The notes beneath the pieces were generated by a model. That model worked only from the letters and a program-made list of their open reading frames with translations. It was not told where the DNA came from and ran no database searches. From positions 1 to 7,063 of the forward strand of contig WAQR01000194.1 in assembly GCA_015520145.1 (NCBI GenBank): 7,063 nt of DNA. The letters run 5' to 3'. Positions 1-5,915 of this stretch are shown one piece after another. Made by a program: the position numbers and the translations under genes. Within the stretch, counting starts at the first letter, position 1. Every line of letters starts with the position of its first letter. The DNA comes from Candidatus Hydrothermarchaeota archaeon (GTDB lineage Archaea; Hydrothermarchaeota; Hydrothermarchaeia; Hydrothermarchaeales; WAQR01).

Positions 1-720
1 GAGCATAAGGCAGTTTGCACCGTTCTCGAGTGCAGTGTCTGCATTTTCCATTATCCTGTCAACCTCGTCGGTAACGTTTACAGCATACATTGTCTTCTCA
101 CCCTTCTCCTCATTTGCCCTGTCAATGGCCTCCATGGTCCTCGAAACCCTATCTTCTATTGGTGAGTATTTTGGGTTGGCAATCAGTTCATCGTCTTTGA
201 TAAAATCCACACCGCCTACTGCTGCCTCATAGCACGCCCGTGCAAAGTCTCCTGGCGGGAGGCCAACGCATGGCTTTACAATACATCCTATAAGCGGCCG
301 GTTTTTGACCTTGACGGCATCTTTTGACCCGTCGATTCCAAACTTTGGCCCTTTAAACTCTTTCAAGAAACTTTTCGGAAACTCCAGGTCCATCAACTTG
401 ATATTTCTAAACTCTCCCATCTCAAAAAGGTTTCCTGCCACGGTAGTTAAAAGCATCGGCACAACAGGTCCGAAGTTGTCGTAGGGGAAGGCAAGTTTTA
501 TTATCGAACCCTCTTTCCCTTTTTTTTCTTTGATATCGATTATCCTGGCGCTGTATTTATTTATTAGGTCATCAGACTCGAAGCCCACTCTTATCCATGT
601 GCCCGTACTCTGTTCTGCGGCAAGCGCTTCTGCCGCCTTTTTAATATCCATATCTGTTTCCAGATAGTATGTCGCCTGTACGTACCCTTCCAGATCAATC
701 TCTTCGCTGAGTTCTCTCAC
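1..720 (-). CDS. RuBisCO large-chain family protein, probably RuBisCO-like (form IV type); partial, N-terminal 240 residues
   Basis: This is the start of a RuBisCO large-chain homologue; the gene runs off the left edge, so the rest of the barrel and the C-terminus are unseen. Reading the minus strand from a GTG at 720, the order of family landmarks is clear: E36, then STGTW ending at W42 (equivalents of E60, T65 and W66 in spinach numbering), GN at residue 97 (N123), the KPCVGL motif with K149 (K175), and KDDE with K175, D177 and E178 (K201 carbamylation lysine, D203, E204). The spacings between these sites match the classical enzyme. The exception is C151, which sits where true carboxylases have K177. 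That change favours a RuBisCO-like protein, such as an enolase or isomerase in a salvage pathway, over a CO2-fixing enzyme, but the loop-6 lysine and C-terminal sites lie outside the window. The start is supported by a GAGGAGGAG ribosome binding site 6 nt upstream and an in-frame TAG just before it. It is divergent from the DUF169 operon. Confidence 0.9.
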   Translation of the reverse strand, partial: MRELSEEIDLEGYVQATYYLETDMDIKKAAEALAAEQSTGTWIRVGFESDDLINKYSARIIDIKEKKGKEGSIIKLAFPYDNFGPVVPMLLTTVAGNLFEMGEFRNIKLMDLEFPKSFLKEFKGPKFGIDGSKDAVKVKNRPLIGCIVKPCVGLPPGDFARACYEAAVGGVDFIKDDELIANPKYSPIEDRVSRTMEAIDRANEEKGEKTMYAVNVTDEVDRIMENADTALENGANCLML

Positions 721-815
721 ATCTTTCTCCTCCTCTATCTACTTTTTTTAATATCTTTCCATATTTATCTTCATGTCACATTCATTAATATACTTCTGAC
801 TACATAAAAGTTTTT

Positions 816-845
816 TATTTCCTTGGAAAATATTTCCTTGGAAAA
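816..845. repeat. Two perfect tandem copies of a 15-bp unit with a TTTCC-TT-GGAAA dyad; possible operator
   Basis: The unit TATTTCCTTGGAAAA occurs at 816-830 and again at 831-845 with no mismatch. Each copy contains the inverted half-sites TTTCC and GGAAA separated by TT, the kind of symmetry seen in binding sites of dimeric helix-turn-helix regulators. The second copy runs into the proposed plus-strand promoter (GGAAAAGTTTTTAATG), so a bound protein could block or assist transcription of the DUF169 operon. It is also about 50 bp upstream of the possible minus-strand TATA box. The regulatory role is inference; the repeat and symmetry are seen directly. Confidence 0.6.
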
Positions 846-890
846 GTTTTTAATGTTAATCTCCTGAATATGAATTTACTGAATGCGAGG

Positions 891-914
891 TTGAGTTGAA
901 TATTGAGTTGAATA
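891..914. repeat. Two perfect tandem copies of a 12-bp unit in the DUF169 leader
   Basis: TTGAGTTGAATA is present at 891-902 and 903-914, immediately before the weak ribosome binding site and start codon of the DUF169 gene. It probably falls within the 5' untranslated leader if the TATA-like element near 845 is used. It may be a slippage product or a regulator site; the sequence does not decide between these. Confidence 0.6.
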
Positions 915-927
915 ATCAGGGATTTTT

Positions 928-1605
928 ATGGACAAAACAATAAGATCACATCTTGGAAGCAGATATAAACTCGTCGGCGTGAGGATTATCGATAAATCGT
1001 CAAATGAAGATATCTCATCAAACAGGCCGAAAAAAAAGGTCAGGTTTTGTGAGATGGTTAGAAGGGCGGCAGACGGCGAATCTTTTACCGCGGTTGTAGA
1101 TGATTTCGAGTGCATGAACCCGATATTTACGCTCGGGTTCGAGAAACCGGAATACGTAGACGTCCAGCCCAGGATAACGCCTGCAAATACGAAGGCTGTA
1201 AAGGTGGCACCTGTGGAGGAGATGAAAGATCCTGATATAATACTTGCAATCCTAAACCCAAAACAGGCAATGGACGTCTCAGCAATGCTTGATGGAATCG
1301 ATGCGCATTTTTCAGGTTCCCTTGCAGTCTGCGGCGAGGCAACAGCAAAACCCTACATGGACAGAGCGCCGAATTTAACCCTGCTCTGCGGCGGTGCCAG
1401 GACGTTTGCCGACTACAAGGACTCTGACCTAATACTGGGTGCGCCGCTTGAAACCTTCAGGAAGATAAAGGAGTATATCGAAAAATTCTCAAAGACCTGT
1501 TCGGCACTTTGCGGGTGCAAGACCAGCGATATCCCGCCCCGAATTATCGAGAGCTTCAAAAACCTCGGGTTCGAGAAAGGAACAGATTATTTTTCGGGAA
1601 GGTGA
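928..1605 (+). CDS. DUF169 family protein (COG2043-like), cysteine-rich
   Basis: This 225-aa protein has the features of the DUF169 family, which is widespread in anaerobes and methanogens and has no firmly known function. The N-terminal part carries the characteristic RFCEMVRRAADGESF segment (residues 39-53) with C41, followed by C62; the central part has a predicted alpha/beta core (about 90-175) with C135 and C154 near glycine-rich turns (VCGEAT and LLCGGAR). The C-terminal part has a CSALCGC cluster (C191, C195, C197). Seven cysteines in total suggest metal or sulfur chemistry, but that is inference. The ATG start is preceded by AGGGAT. The stop overlaps the GTG start of the next gene in a GTGA arrangement, so the two are probably translationally coupled, and the operon continues into SepCysS. 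The family assignment is from memory of the motif pattern; the function is unassigned. Confidence 0.82.
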   Translation: MDKTIRSHLGSRYKLVGVRIIDKSSNEDISSNRPKKKVRFCEMVRRAADGESFTAVVDDFECMNPIFTLGFEKPEYVDVQPRITPANTKAVKVAPVEEMKDPDIILAILNPKQAMDVSAMLDGIDAHFSGSLAVCGEATAKPYMDRAPNLTLLCGGARTFADYKDSDLILGAPLETFRKIKEYIEKFSKTCSALCGCKTSDIPPRIIESFKNLGFEKGTDYFSGR

Positions 1606-1850
1606 AAGGCCAGAATGTGCGGATATATCTGAATAAAGATTTCGAGGGCAGGATAAAATACATCACCTTACATTTGCCGATTAAAGGGGACGTGAAAGTT
1701 GAAGGGCCTATTATCACCCGTAAGAGAGGGAACTGGACAGATGTCTCTTTGACACTTGATATCGACGGGGCGATAGACCTAAATACAGGTAAAGGTCTTG
1801 TAGAAGCGATTGAAGATGTCATACAGAAGATAGAGAAGGTGGGAACGTGA
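1602..1850 (+). CDS. Conserved-looking small protein of unknown function (82 aa) between DUF169 and SepCysS
   Basis: I do not recognise this protein. Starting at the GTG at 1602, which overlaps the DUF169 stop codon by GTGA, it has 82 residues, no cysteine, no membrane segment and no signal peptide. The first half alternates polar and hydrophobic residues in a way that suggests beta strands (VRIYLNKD, IKYITLHLPI, VKVEGPIIT, WTDVSLTLDIDGAIDL), and the end is a likely amphipathic helix (GLVEAIEDVIQKIEKV). The reading frame is open further upstream to a TTG at 1509, but that stretch lies inside the DUF169 gene and reads as a low-complexity shadow, so I prefer 1602; a GTG at 1617 is another option. 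Its stop overlaps the GTG start of SepCysS, again by GTGA. Being wedged between two coupled genes argues that it is truly expressed. Confidence 0.7.
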   Translation: MKGQNVRIYLNKDFEGRIKYITLHLPIKGDVKVEGPIITRKRGNWTDVSLTLDIDGAIDLNTGKGLVEAIEDVIQKIEKVGT

Positions 1851-3022
1851 GTACCGGTACCGTCCCCTACAGGTACAAGGACAAGATCATTATCAATCCC
1901 CTGATGAGAGGCGGCATCCTGAGAGAGGATGTGAAAAAGAAGATATGCGAAGAGGGCTGGCTCGATGTCGGATACAATGTCTGTTTTGACTGTGTTGAAG
2001 GCAGGTCGAGCCTGATTAGCAAACCCGGGATAAAATCGTTTTTAAAGGAGATAGCGCATTTTGTCGGCGGGGACGATGCCGAGCATACCTTCGGATGCAG
2101 GGCTGCGCAGTTCTCGGTTATGAAGACGGTATCAGAATTTGCAAAAGAGGACGGGAGGACGAATATCATTATCACAGACCCAAATAGCCACTACAGCACG
2201 AACATTGCAGCAGAGATGTGCGGCCTTCATGCAGTTGAGCCGCCGCATACAGGATATCCTGAATACATGGTGGAGGCAGATAGAGTCCTTGAGAAGATAG
2301 AGGAGGTGGAAAAAGAGTCAGGGAAACCTGCACTTGTGGTGATGACCCATGCCGATCCGTACTACGGGAATATTGCGCCGGTTGAAGAGGTGGGGAAGAT
2401 CTGCAAGGAGAAGGAAATCCCTTACATGGTAAATGCAGCATATACCGGCGGGGTGAAACCTATCGATATGAAGGATTTCAATGCTGATTTCCTCACACTT
2501 TCTGCCCACAAGTCCATGGCATCGGTGGCACCGCTGGGGTTTCTTGTGACCACATTTGTGTGGTCAAAAAAGGTCTTTGCACTCTCCAGGTCAAAAGCGG
2601 AATGGACAGGGAGGGTATTTGGGAAAAAGATCCCAAATGTTTTCGGGTGCAGTGTCGGCGGGCTGCCGCTGGTGAGTGCAATGCATTCGTTTCCTGCTGT
2701 CAGAGCGAGGGTGAAAAACTGGACAGACGAGATTAAAAGGACAGAGAAATTTATCGAGAGGATGGAGGATATCGGGGATATAATGCTCCTTGGTGAGAGG
2801 CCGCACAGGCACCACCTCCTCCATTTTGAGACCCCAAGATTCTGGGAGATTTCAAAGACCCAGAAGAAGAAGGGATTCTTCCTTGCAAAAGAGATGAATA
2901 AGAGGGGGATTGTGGGTCTTCACAAAGGGCTTAGCAAACACATCAAATTGTCTGTATATGGACTAAGTGACGAGGAACTGGAGAGGGTGGCTGCGGCATT
3001 TGAAGAGATTGCAAAGATGTGA
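1847..3022 (+). CDS. pscS: O-phospho-L-seryl-tRNA:Cys-tRNA synthase (SepCysS)
   Basis: SepCysS is a PLP enzyme that converts Sep-tRNA(Cys), made by SepRS, to Cys-tRNA(Cys) using a sulfur donor. It is the second step of the tRNA-dependent cysteine pathway of methanogens and relatives. The 391 residues match the usual family length. Visible family marks are NPLMRGGIL (17-25), the N-terminal CxxC pair C46/C49 (equivalents of the essential persulfide cysteines C39/C42 in the Archaeoglobus enzyme), the cofactor-site NAAYTGG (196-202), the Schiff-base lysine K222 in LSAHKSMAS, and the third essential-type cysteine C268 in FGCSVGG. All three catalytic cysteines therefore seem to be present. The GTG start overlaps the upstream stop (GTGA) and is preceded by an AAGGTGGGAA ribosome binding site. 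It is the last gene of the operon, and its TGA is directly adjacent to the stop codon of the convergent thiL. Confidence 0.95.
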   Translation: MSTGTVPYRYKDKIIINPLMRGGILREDVKKKICEEGWLDVGYNVCFDCVEGRSSLISKPGIKSFLKEIAHFVGGDDAEHTFGCRAAQFSVMKTVSEFAKEDGRTNIIITDPNSHYSTNIAAEMCGLHAVEPPHTGYPEYMVEADRVLEKIEEVEKESGKPALVVMTHADPYYGNIAPVEEVGKICKEKEIPYMVNAAYTGGVKPIDMKDFNADFLTLSAHKSMASVAPLGFLVTTFVWSKKVFALSRSKAEWTGRVFGKKIPNVFGCSVGGLPLVSAMHSFPAVRARVKNWTDEIKRTEKFIERMEDIGDIMLLGERPHRHHLLHFETPRFWEISKTQKKKGFFLAKEMNKRGIVGLHKGLSKHIKLSVYGLSDEELERVAAAFEEIAKM

Positions 3023-4015
3023 TTAAATAAATGACTCGTATCCTCCAGGGTTTAGCGGTTCTGTTTTGCCGTTTTTTGTGATAATCTTTTTGCCCCGTTC
3101 TGTAATTTTGCCAATGACTGTCAGTTTTACATATTTTTTAAGCTCTGCCAGCCTTTTTGGTGGAACGGTAAACAGAAGCTCATAGTCCCCGCCTTTGTGA
3201 AAGATCATCTCTCTTACAGGGACATCTGCAAGCCTCGAGACCTCTTCTACACCTCTTCCTGTCGGGACATCTTTTTCTTCAACAACAAACCCTTTCCTGC
3301 CAGCCCTTGCTATCTCGTGCAGGCTGAATGCAAGCCCGTCAGAGATGTCGGTGCAGGATGTGGCATATCTGGCTATTAGAACCCCTTCTTTAACCCTTGC
3401 TTTCGGCTCAAGTGCTGCTTTTATCAGCGGGTTTTTTAGTTCTTTGTCTATCTCAAGTCCCCGGGTTATGCAGTGAACCCCTGCTGCTGCCAGGCCGATT
3501 TTACCGGTGACGCATATCAGGTCACCTACCTCTGCCCCGCTTCTTTTTATAAATCTCCCTTTTTTAGCTATACCAAATGCCGTGCCGGTGATTGCAATCT
3601 CGAAGTGTTCTTTCGTGTCCCCTCCAATCACACAGATGCCATAACCTTTGCACGCGTCGTTGATGCCTTTTGAAAGTTCGGTTACAAACGTTTCGTCAAG
3701 ATCCCCGGGTAATCCAAAGGAAATGACCATTGAGGCAGGTTCTGCGCCCATTGATGCGATATCGCTTAGATTTATGTTCACAATGTATTGTCCTATCTGG
3801 TAGGGTGTCATCTCTTCCGGGATGTGGGATCTTTGTGAAATGAAATCCGTGGAGACGACTAGATAGTCTTTATTTTCGCCGCCCTCTCTGCTGCCGCTGC
3901 CGAGTTCAAAAACTGCTGCATCGTCACCGATTCCAACTACTACCTTTTCGCATCTGCCAAATGTGTTTGAGAAAATTTTAATGATATTCCGCTCGCCAAG
4001 TTCTGTGAGTTTCAT
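3023..4015 (-). CDS. thiL: Thiamine-monophosphate kinase ThiL
   Basis: ThiL phosphorylates thiamine monophosphate with ATP to give the cofactor thiamine diphosphate; it is cytosolic and belongs to the PurM/ThiL/SelD/HypE ATP-binding fold. The 330 residues show the whole series of family motifs: GIGDDAA (28-34) and STDF (55-58) for metal and nucleotide binding, NLSDIASMGA (82-91), GGDT (131-134), the second-half TDISDGL (222-228), GGDYELLF (275-282) and a C-terminal GGYESF. Length and motif order are normal for the family. The ATG start at 4015 has no clear Shine-Dalgarno; the upstream 47 nt are a purine-rich A/G tract on the coding strand. It lies downstream of the glmU-type gene on the same strand, 47 nt away, so the two may be cotranscribed. 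The stop abuts that of SepCysS. Confidence 0.95.
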   Translation of the reverse strand: MKLTELGERNIIKIFSNTFGRCEKVVVGIGDDAAVFELGSGSREGGENKDYLVVSTDFISQRSHIPEEMTPYQIGQYIVNINLSDIASMGAEPASMVISFGLPGDLDETFVTELSKGINDACKGYGICVIGGDTKEHFEIAITGTAFGIAKKGRFIKRSGAEVGDLICVTGKIGLAAAGVHCITRGLEIDKELKNPLIKAALEPKARVKEGVLIARYATSCTDISDGLAFSLHEIARAGRKGFVVEEKDVPTGRGVEEVSRLADVPVREMIFHKGGDYELLFTVPPKRLAELKKYVKLTVIGKITERGKKIITKNGKTEPLNPGGYESFI

Positions 4016-4040
4016 TTTGTTTACTTTTCTTTATTTTTAC

Positions 4041-4080
4041 TTTTACTTTGACCGTGTCTCTTTTACTTTGACTTTGTCTC
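4041..4080. repeat. Imperfect 20-bp tandem duplication spanning the end of the glmU-type gene
   Basis: Bases 4041-4060 and 4061-4080 are the same 20-bp unit except at two adjacent positions (CG against TT). The 4061-4080 copy encodes the final ETKSK residues and TAA stop of the GlmU-type protein, on the minus strand. The 4041-4060 copy, read the same way, would encode ETRSK and a second TAA just beyond the real stop. The gene end has therefore apparently been duplicated into the spacer before thiL. Confidence 0.65.
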
Positions 4081-5316
4081 CAGCATCTGCCTTTGCAGCA
4101 CAAACGAATTCTCAGGGACATCAGAGTATATGATAACTCCAGGCCCTATCATGCTGTTTGACCCGATTTTCCTTCCGGAATTTATCATGACGTTTAACCC
4201 AGTCTTTACATTATCGCCGACAACGCATCCCATCTTCCTCCTCCCTGTATCCATCAATTCTCCTTTTATCCGCATCTTGATGCTCTTCTCATCAAGCCTG
4301 AGATTCCCGACCAGCGTCCCTGCACCAAAGTTGCAGTGGCTTCCTATTATGGAGTCTCCGACATAGGATAGATGAGGGACGTTTGTATGGTCCATTATTA
4401 TGGAATTTTTAAGCTCGACCGCGTTTCCTATGTGACATCTGTCACCTATGCTGGTAAAGCTCCTGATATAGGTATTTGGACCTACCATTGTGTTATCACC
4501 GATATATGCAGGACCTTCGATATATGTCCCTGATTTTATGACTGAGTTATGTCCAAGATGGATATTGCCGTTAATCTTTACAAAGTCTTCGATTTGCCCG
4601 TGTATCTCGTTTTTTATATTTTTTAAAATCGCCTGATTTGAGTCAAGGTAGTTCCATGGATTTCCGATATCACTCCACAACCCGCCAATCTCGATACCTC
4701 TGACATCTTCGCCATCTTTTACCAGGATTTCAATGGAGTCCGTTATTTCATATTCCCCTCTTTTTGACCTCCCGGTCCTTTTTATTGCATCGAATATCTT
4801 CGATGAGAATACATAAATCCCTGTATTGGCAAGGTCTGACACAAATTCTGCTGGCTTTTCTACAATGCATTTGACCCTGTTTCCGTCAAGTTTTACCACC
4901 CCGTAGCTTCTGGGGTCATCGATCCTTTTCAGCCCCAGGGTGGCTGTTGAATCTTTGACGTCTAACACATCTTCAAGAGACCTTTTTGAGATGATGGTAT
5001 CTCCGTTTAAAACCAGGGTCTTTTCATCGGCTCTGGACTCGGCCAGACCTATTGCATGGGCAGTCCCAAGCCGCTCTTCCTGGGTGATATATTCTATATT
5101 AACGCCGATGCCTGAACCATCTTTAAAATAATCTTTTATCTTATCTTTTTTGTATCCAATTATTAAGATGATGTCTTTAATTTTGACTTCTTTTACTGCA
5201 TTTATGATATGCTCCAGGATAGGTTTTCCTGCGATTGGGAGCATGCACTTGGATTTATCTAAAGTAACTGGCTGGAGCCTTGTTCCCCGTCCTGCGGCAA
5301 GTATTACAGCTTTCAT
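4063..5316 (-). CDS. glmU: Bifunctional sugar-1-phosphate nucleotidylyltransferase / N-acetyltransferase, archaeal GlmU type
   Basis: This is a two-domain enzyme that probably acetylates glucosamine-1-phosphate and couples the product to UTP, giving UDP-GlcNAc for cell-surface glycans; archaeal members can also use other hexose phosphates. Residues 1-230 form the nucleotidyltransferase: AAGRGTRLQP (7-16), K23 in KSKCMLP, GTAHA (84-88), the metal-binding NGDT with D106, EKP (153-155) and GLWSDIGNPW (212-221). Residues about 240-400 form a left-handed beta-helix of hexapeptide repeats, with acetyltransferase residues resembling those of bacterial GlmU: H315 and Y318 in HLSY, N329 in CNFGAGT, N338 and nearby K344/K347. 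The total of 417 residues is typical. I start at ATG 5316, where the family begins with MKAVILAAG; a GTG two codons upstream (5322) is possible. A TATA-like CTTTATAAAC lies at 5365-5356 on the coding strand, giving a short leader. Confidence 0.92.
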   Translation of the reverse strand: MKAVILAAGRGTRLQPVTLDKSKCMLPIAGKPILEHIINAVKEVKIKDIILIIGYKKDKIKDYFKDGSGIGVNIEYITQEERLGTAHAIGLAESRADEKTLVLNGDTIISKRSLEDVLDVKDSTATLGLKRIDDPRSYGVVKLDGNRVKCIVEKPAEFVSDLANTGIYVFSSKIFDAIKRTGRSKRGEYEITDSIEILVKDGEDVRGIEIGGLWSDIGNPWNYLDSNQAILKNIKNEIHGQIEDFVKINGNIHLGHNSVIKSGTYIEGPAYIGDNTMVGPNTYIRSFTSIGDRCHIGNAVELKNSIIMDHTNVPHLSYVGDSIIGSHCNFGAGTLVGNLRLDEKSIKMRIKGELMDTGRRKMGCVVGDNVKTGLNVMINSGRKIGSNSMIGPGVIIYSDVPENSFVLQRQMLETKSK

Positions 5317-5452
5317 TTTCACTCTATCACTCGAGAAGGTATTTGCTTACTGGATGTTTATAAAGTTTATCAAAAATCTCACAACCATCTGTTATTATTT
5401 CCGACGGTGTCCGAGATTGTGCATTTATACATAGTATTGGTTTTGTTTGTTA

Positions 5453-5467
5453 GTTTTATCATAAAAC
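5453..5467. promoter_or_regulatory. Perfect 15-bp dyad (GTTTTAT-C-ATAAAAC), possible operator
   Basis: Seven-base arms, GTTTTAT and ATAAAAC, flank a single C. The dyad is roughly 65 bp upstream of the proposed eL21 TATA box and about 90 bp upstream of the glmU-type TATA box, so it could bind a dimeric regulator acting on either side. AT-rich dyads of this size can occur by chance in such a region, so confidence is low. Confidence 0.25.
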
Positions 5468-5521
5468 CTTTATTGTTTGACGGAAATAGTATCCATATCA
5501 TACAAATTGTTTTAATAAATG

Positions 5522-5538
5522 AGAAAAACTTATAAATA
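5522..5538 (+). promoter_or_regulatory. Archaeal BRE/TATA promoter of the eL21-rpo4-DUF655 operon
   Basis: GAAAAACTTATAAATAG has a purine-rich BRE-like stretch followed directly by the TATA core TTATAAAT (5530-5537). It is the best TATA match in the intergenic region and is on the strand of the downstream operon. A start site about 25 bp past the box, near 5560, is expected from archaeal promoter geometry. Confidence 0.6.
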
Positions 5539-5590
5539 GAGAGGACGAATCATCCCTATAGTATTTAAGGTATAAGGTAATTTATAGATT

Positions 5591-5610
5591 AAAGAAGGTT
5601 AAAGAAGGTT
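5591..5610 (+). repeat. Two tandem copies of AAAGAAGGTT in the eL21 leader, the second acting as ribosome binding site region
   Basis: The 10-bp unit occurs at 5591-5600 and 5601-5610 without mismatch. The GAAGG of the second copy is spaced about 8 nt from the ATG at 5617, a suitable distance for pairing with the 16S rRNA 3' end. The first copy supplies a second, more distant GAAGG. A duplicated ribosome binding site is a reasonable reading but is not proven. Confidence 0.5.
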
Positions 5611-5616
5611 TTAGTT

Positions 5617-5910
5617 ATGAGAAGATCCAAAGGTTCAAGAACAGGAACAAGACAGAAACTTTTGAAGAAGAATAGAGAGAAAGGTGTGCTGTCGGTATCG
5701 AGGATAATACAGAAATTTGAGATAGGCGACAGAGTCCATATAGATATCGACCCGAGCATTCAGAAAGGACAGCCTCATCCGAGATTTCATGGAAAGACAG
5801 GAAGAGTTGTAGAAAAAAGGGGGCGGTCATATCTTGTAGAGGTCATGGATGGGAATGCAAAAAAGATATTGATTTCAAGGCCCGTGCATCTCCGGCCACA
5901 GAGAGGGTGA
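5617..5910 (+). CDS. rpl21e: 50S ribosomal protein L21e (eL21)
   Basis: A structural protein of the archaeal/eukaryotic large ribosomal subunit, absent from bacteria. The 97 residues are strongly basic, with the family's N-terminal RRSKGSRTGTRQKL (2-15), the central FEIGDRVHIDIDPSIQKG (34-51), HPRFHGKTGRV (54-64) and the C-terminal LISRPVHLRPQ. Length is standard for archaeal members. It is the first gene of the operon, behind a good archaeal promoter. Its stop codon lies within GGGTGAT, which also serves as ribosome binding site of the next gene, so the two are tightly linked. Confidence 0.96.
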   Translation: MRRSKGSRTGTRQKLLKKNREKGVLSVSRIIQKFEIGDRVHIDIDPSIQKGQPHPRFHGKTGRVVEKRGRSYLVEVMDGNAKKILISRPVHLRPQRG

Positions 5911-5915
5911 TAAAA

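Larger units (their letters stand above)
721..927. promoter_or_regulatory. Divergent intergenic region with promoters for the RuBisCO-like gene and the DUF169 operon
   Basis: This 207-bp AT-rich spacer separates two divergently read genes and contains no convincing ORF. On the minus strand, AGATAAATATGG (about 770 to 759) resembles an archaeal TATA box and would place transcription start about 20 nt before the GTG at 720. On the plus strand, GGAAAAGTTTTTAATG (840-855) resembles BRE plus TATA; a similar AAAAGTTTTTTATTT lies at 806-820. The DUF169 gene has a modest ribosome binding site, AGGGAT, just upstream of its ATG at 928. Two separate tandem repeats lie here and are listed on their own. 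The promoter positions are read by eye and have not been tested. Confidence 0.4.
5323..5616. promoter_or_regulatory. Divergent AT-rich promoter region between glmU-type gene and the eL21 operon
   Basis: No gene is visible in these 294 bp. Minus-strand promoter: CTTTATAAAC (5365-5356) should drive the glmU-type gene, with transcription start near 5335. Plus-strand promoter: GAAAAACTTATAAATAG (5522-5538) is a strong archaeal BRE/TATA match and should start the eL21 operon transcript near 5560, leaving a leader of about 57 nt. Between them, from about 5380 to 5515, I see only AT-rich sequence with one perfect dyad (5453-5467). I found no tRNA, box C/D RNA or riboswitch pattern by eye. Confidence 0.5.

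Noticed and set aside
35..232. Open plus-strand frame of 65 codons
   Set aside because: It lies wholly inside the RuBisCO-like gene on the other strand, whose frame carries clear family motifs; no ribosome binding site supports it.
721..927. CRISPR-like or mobile-element end
   Set aside because: The repeats are only two copies each with no spacers, and there are no terminal inverted repeats or transposase sequence nearby.
1509..1601. Upstream extension of the 82-aa protein to a TTG start
   Set aside because: The extension overlaps the DUF169 coding end, has a rare start and no ribosome binding site, and its arginine/proline-rich residues look like out-of-frame DUF169 sequence.
5150..5434. 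Plus-strand 94-codon frame across the start of the glmU-type gene and its promoter
   Set aside because: It is mostly antisense to the well-conserved nucleotidyltransferase N-terminus, and its tail covers the promoter region; it resembles no known protein.
5380..5515. Small RNA gene in the glmU-eL21 spacer
   Set aside because: The stretch is AT-rich with no tRNA arms, no C/D boxes and no stable GC stem visible by eye.
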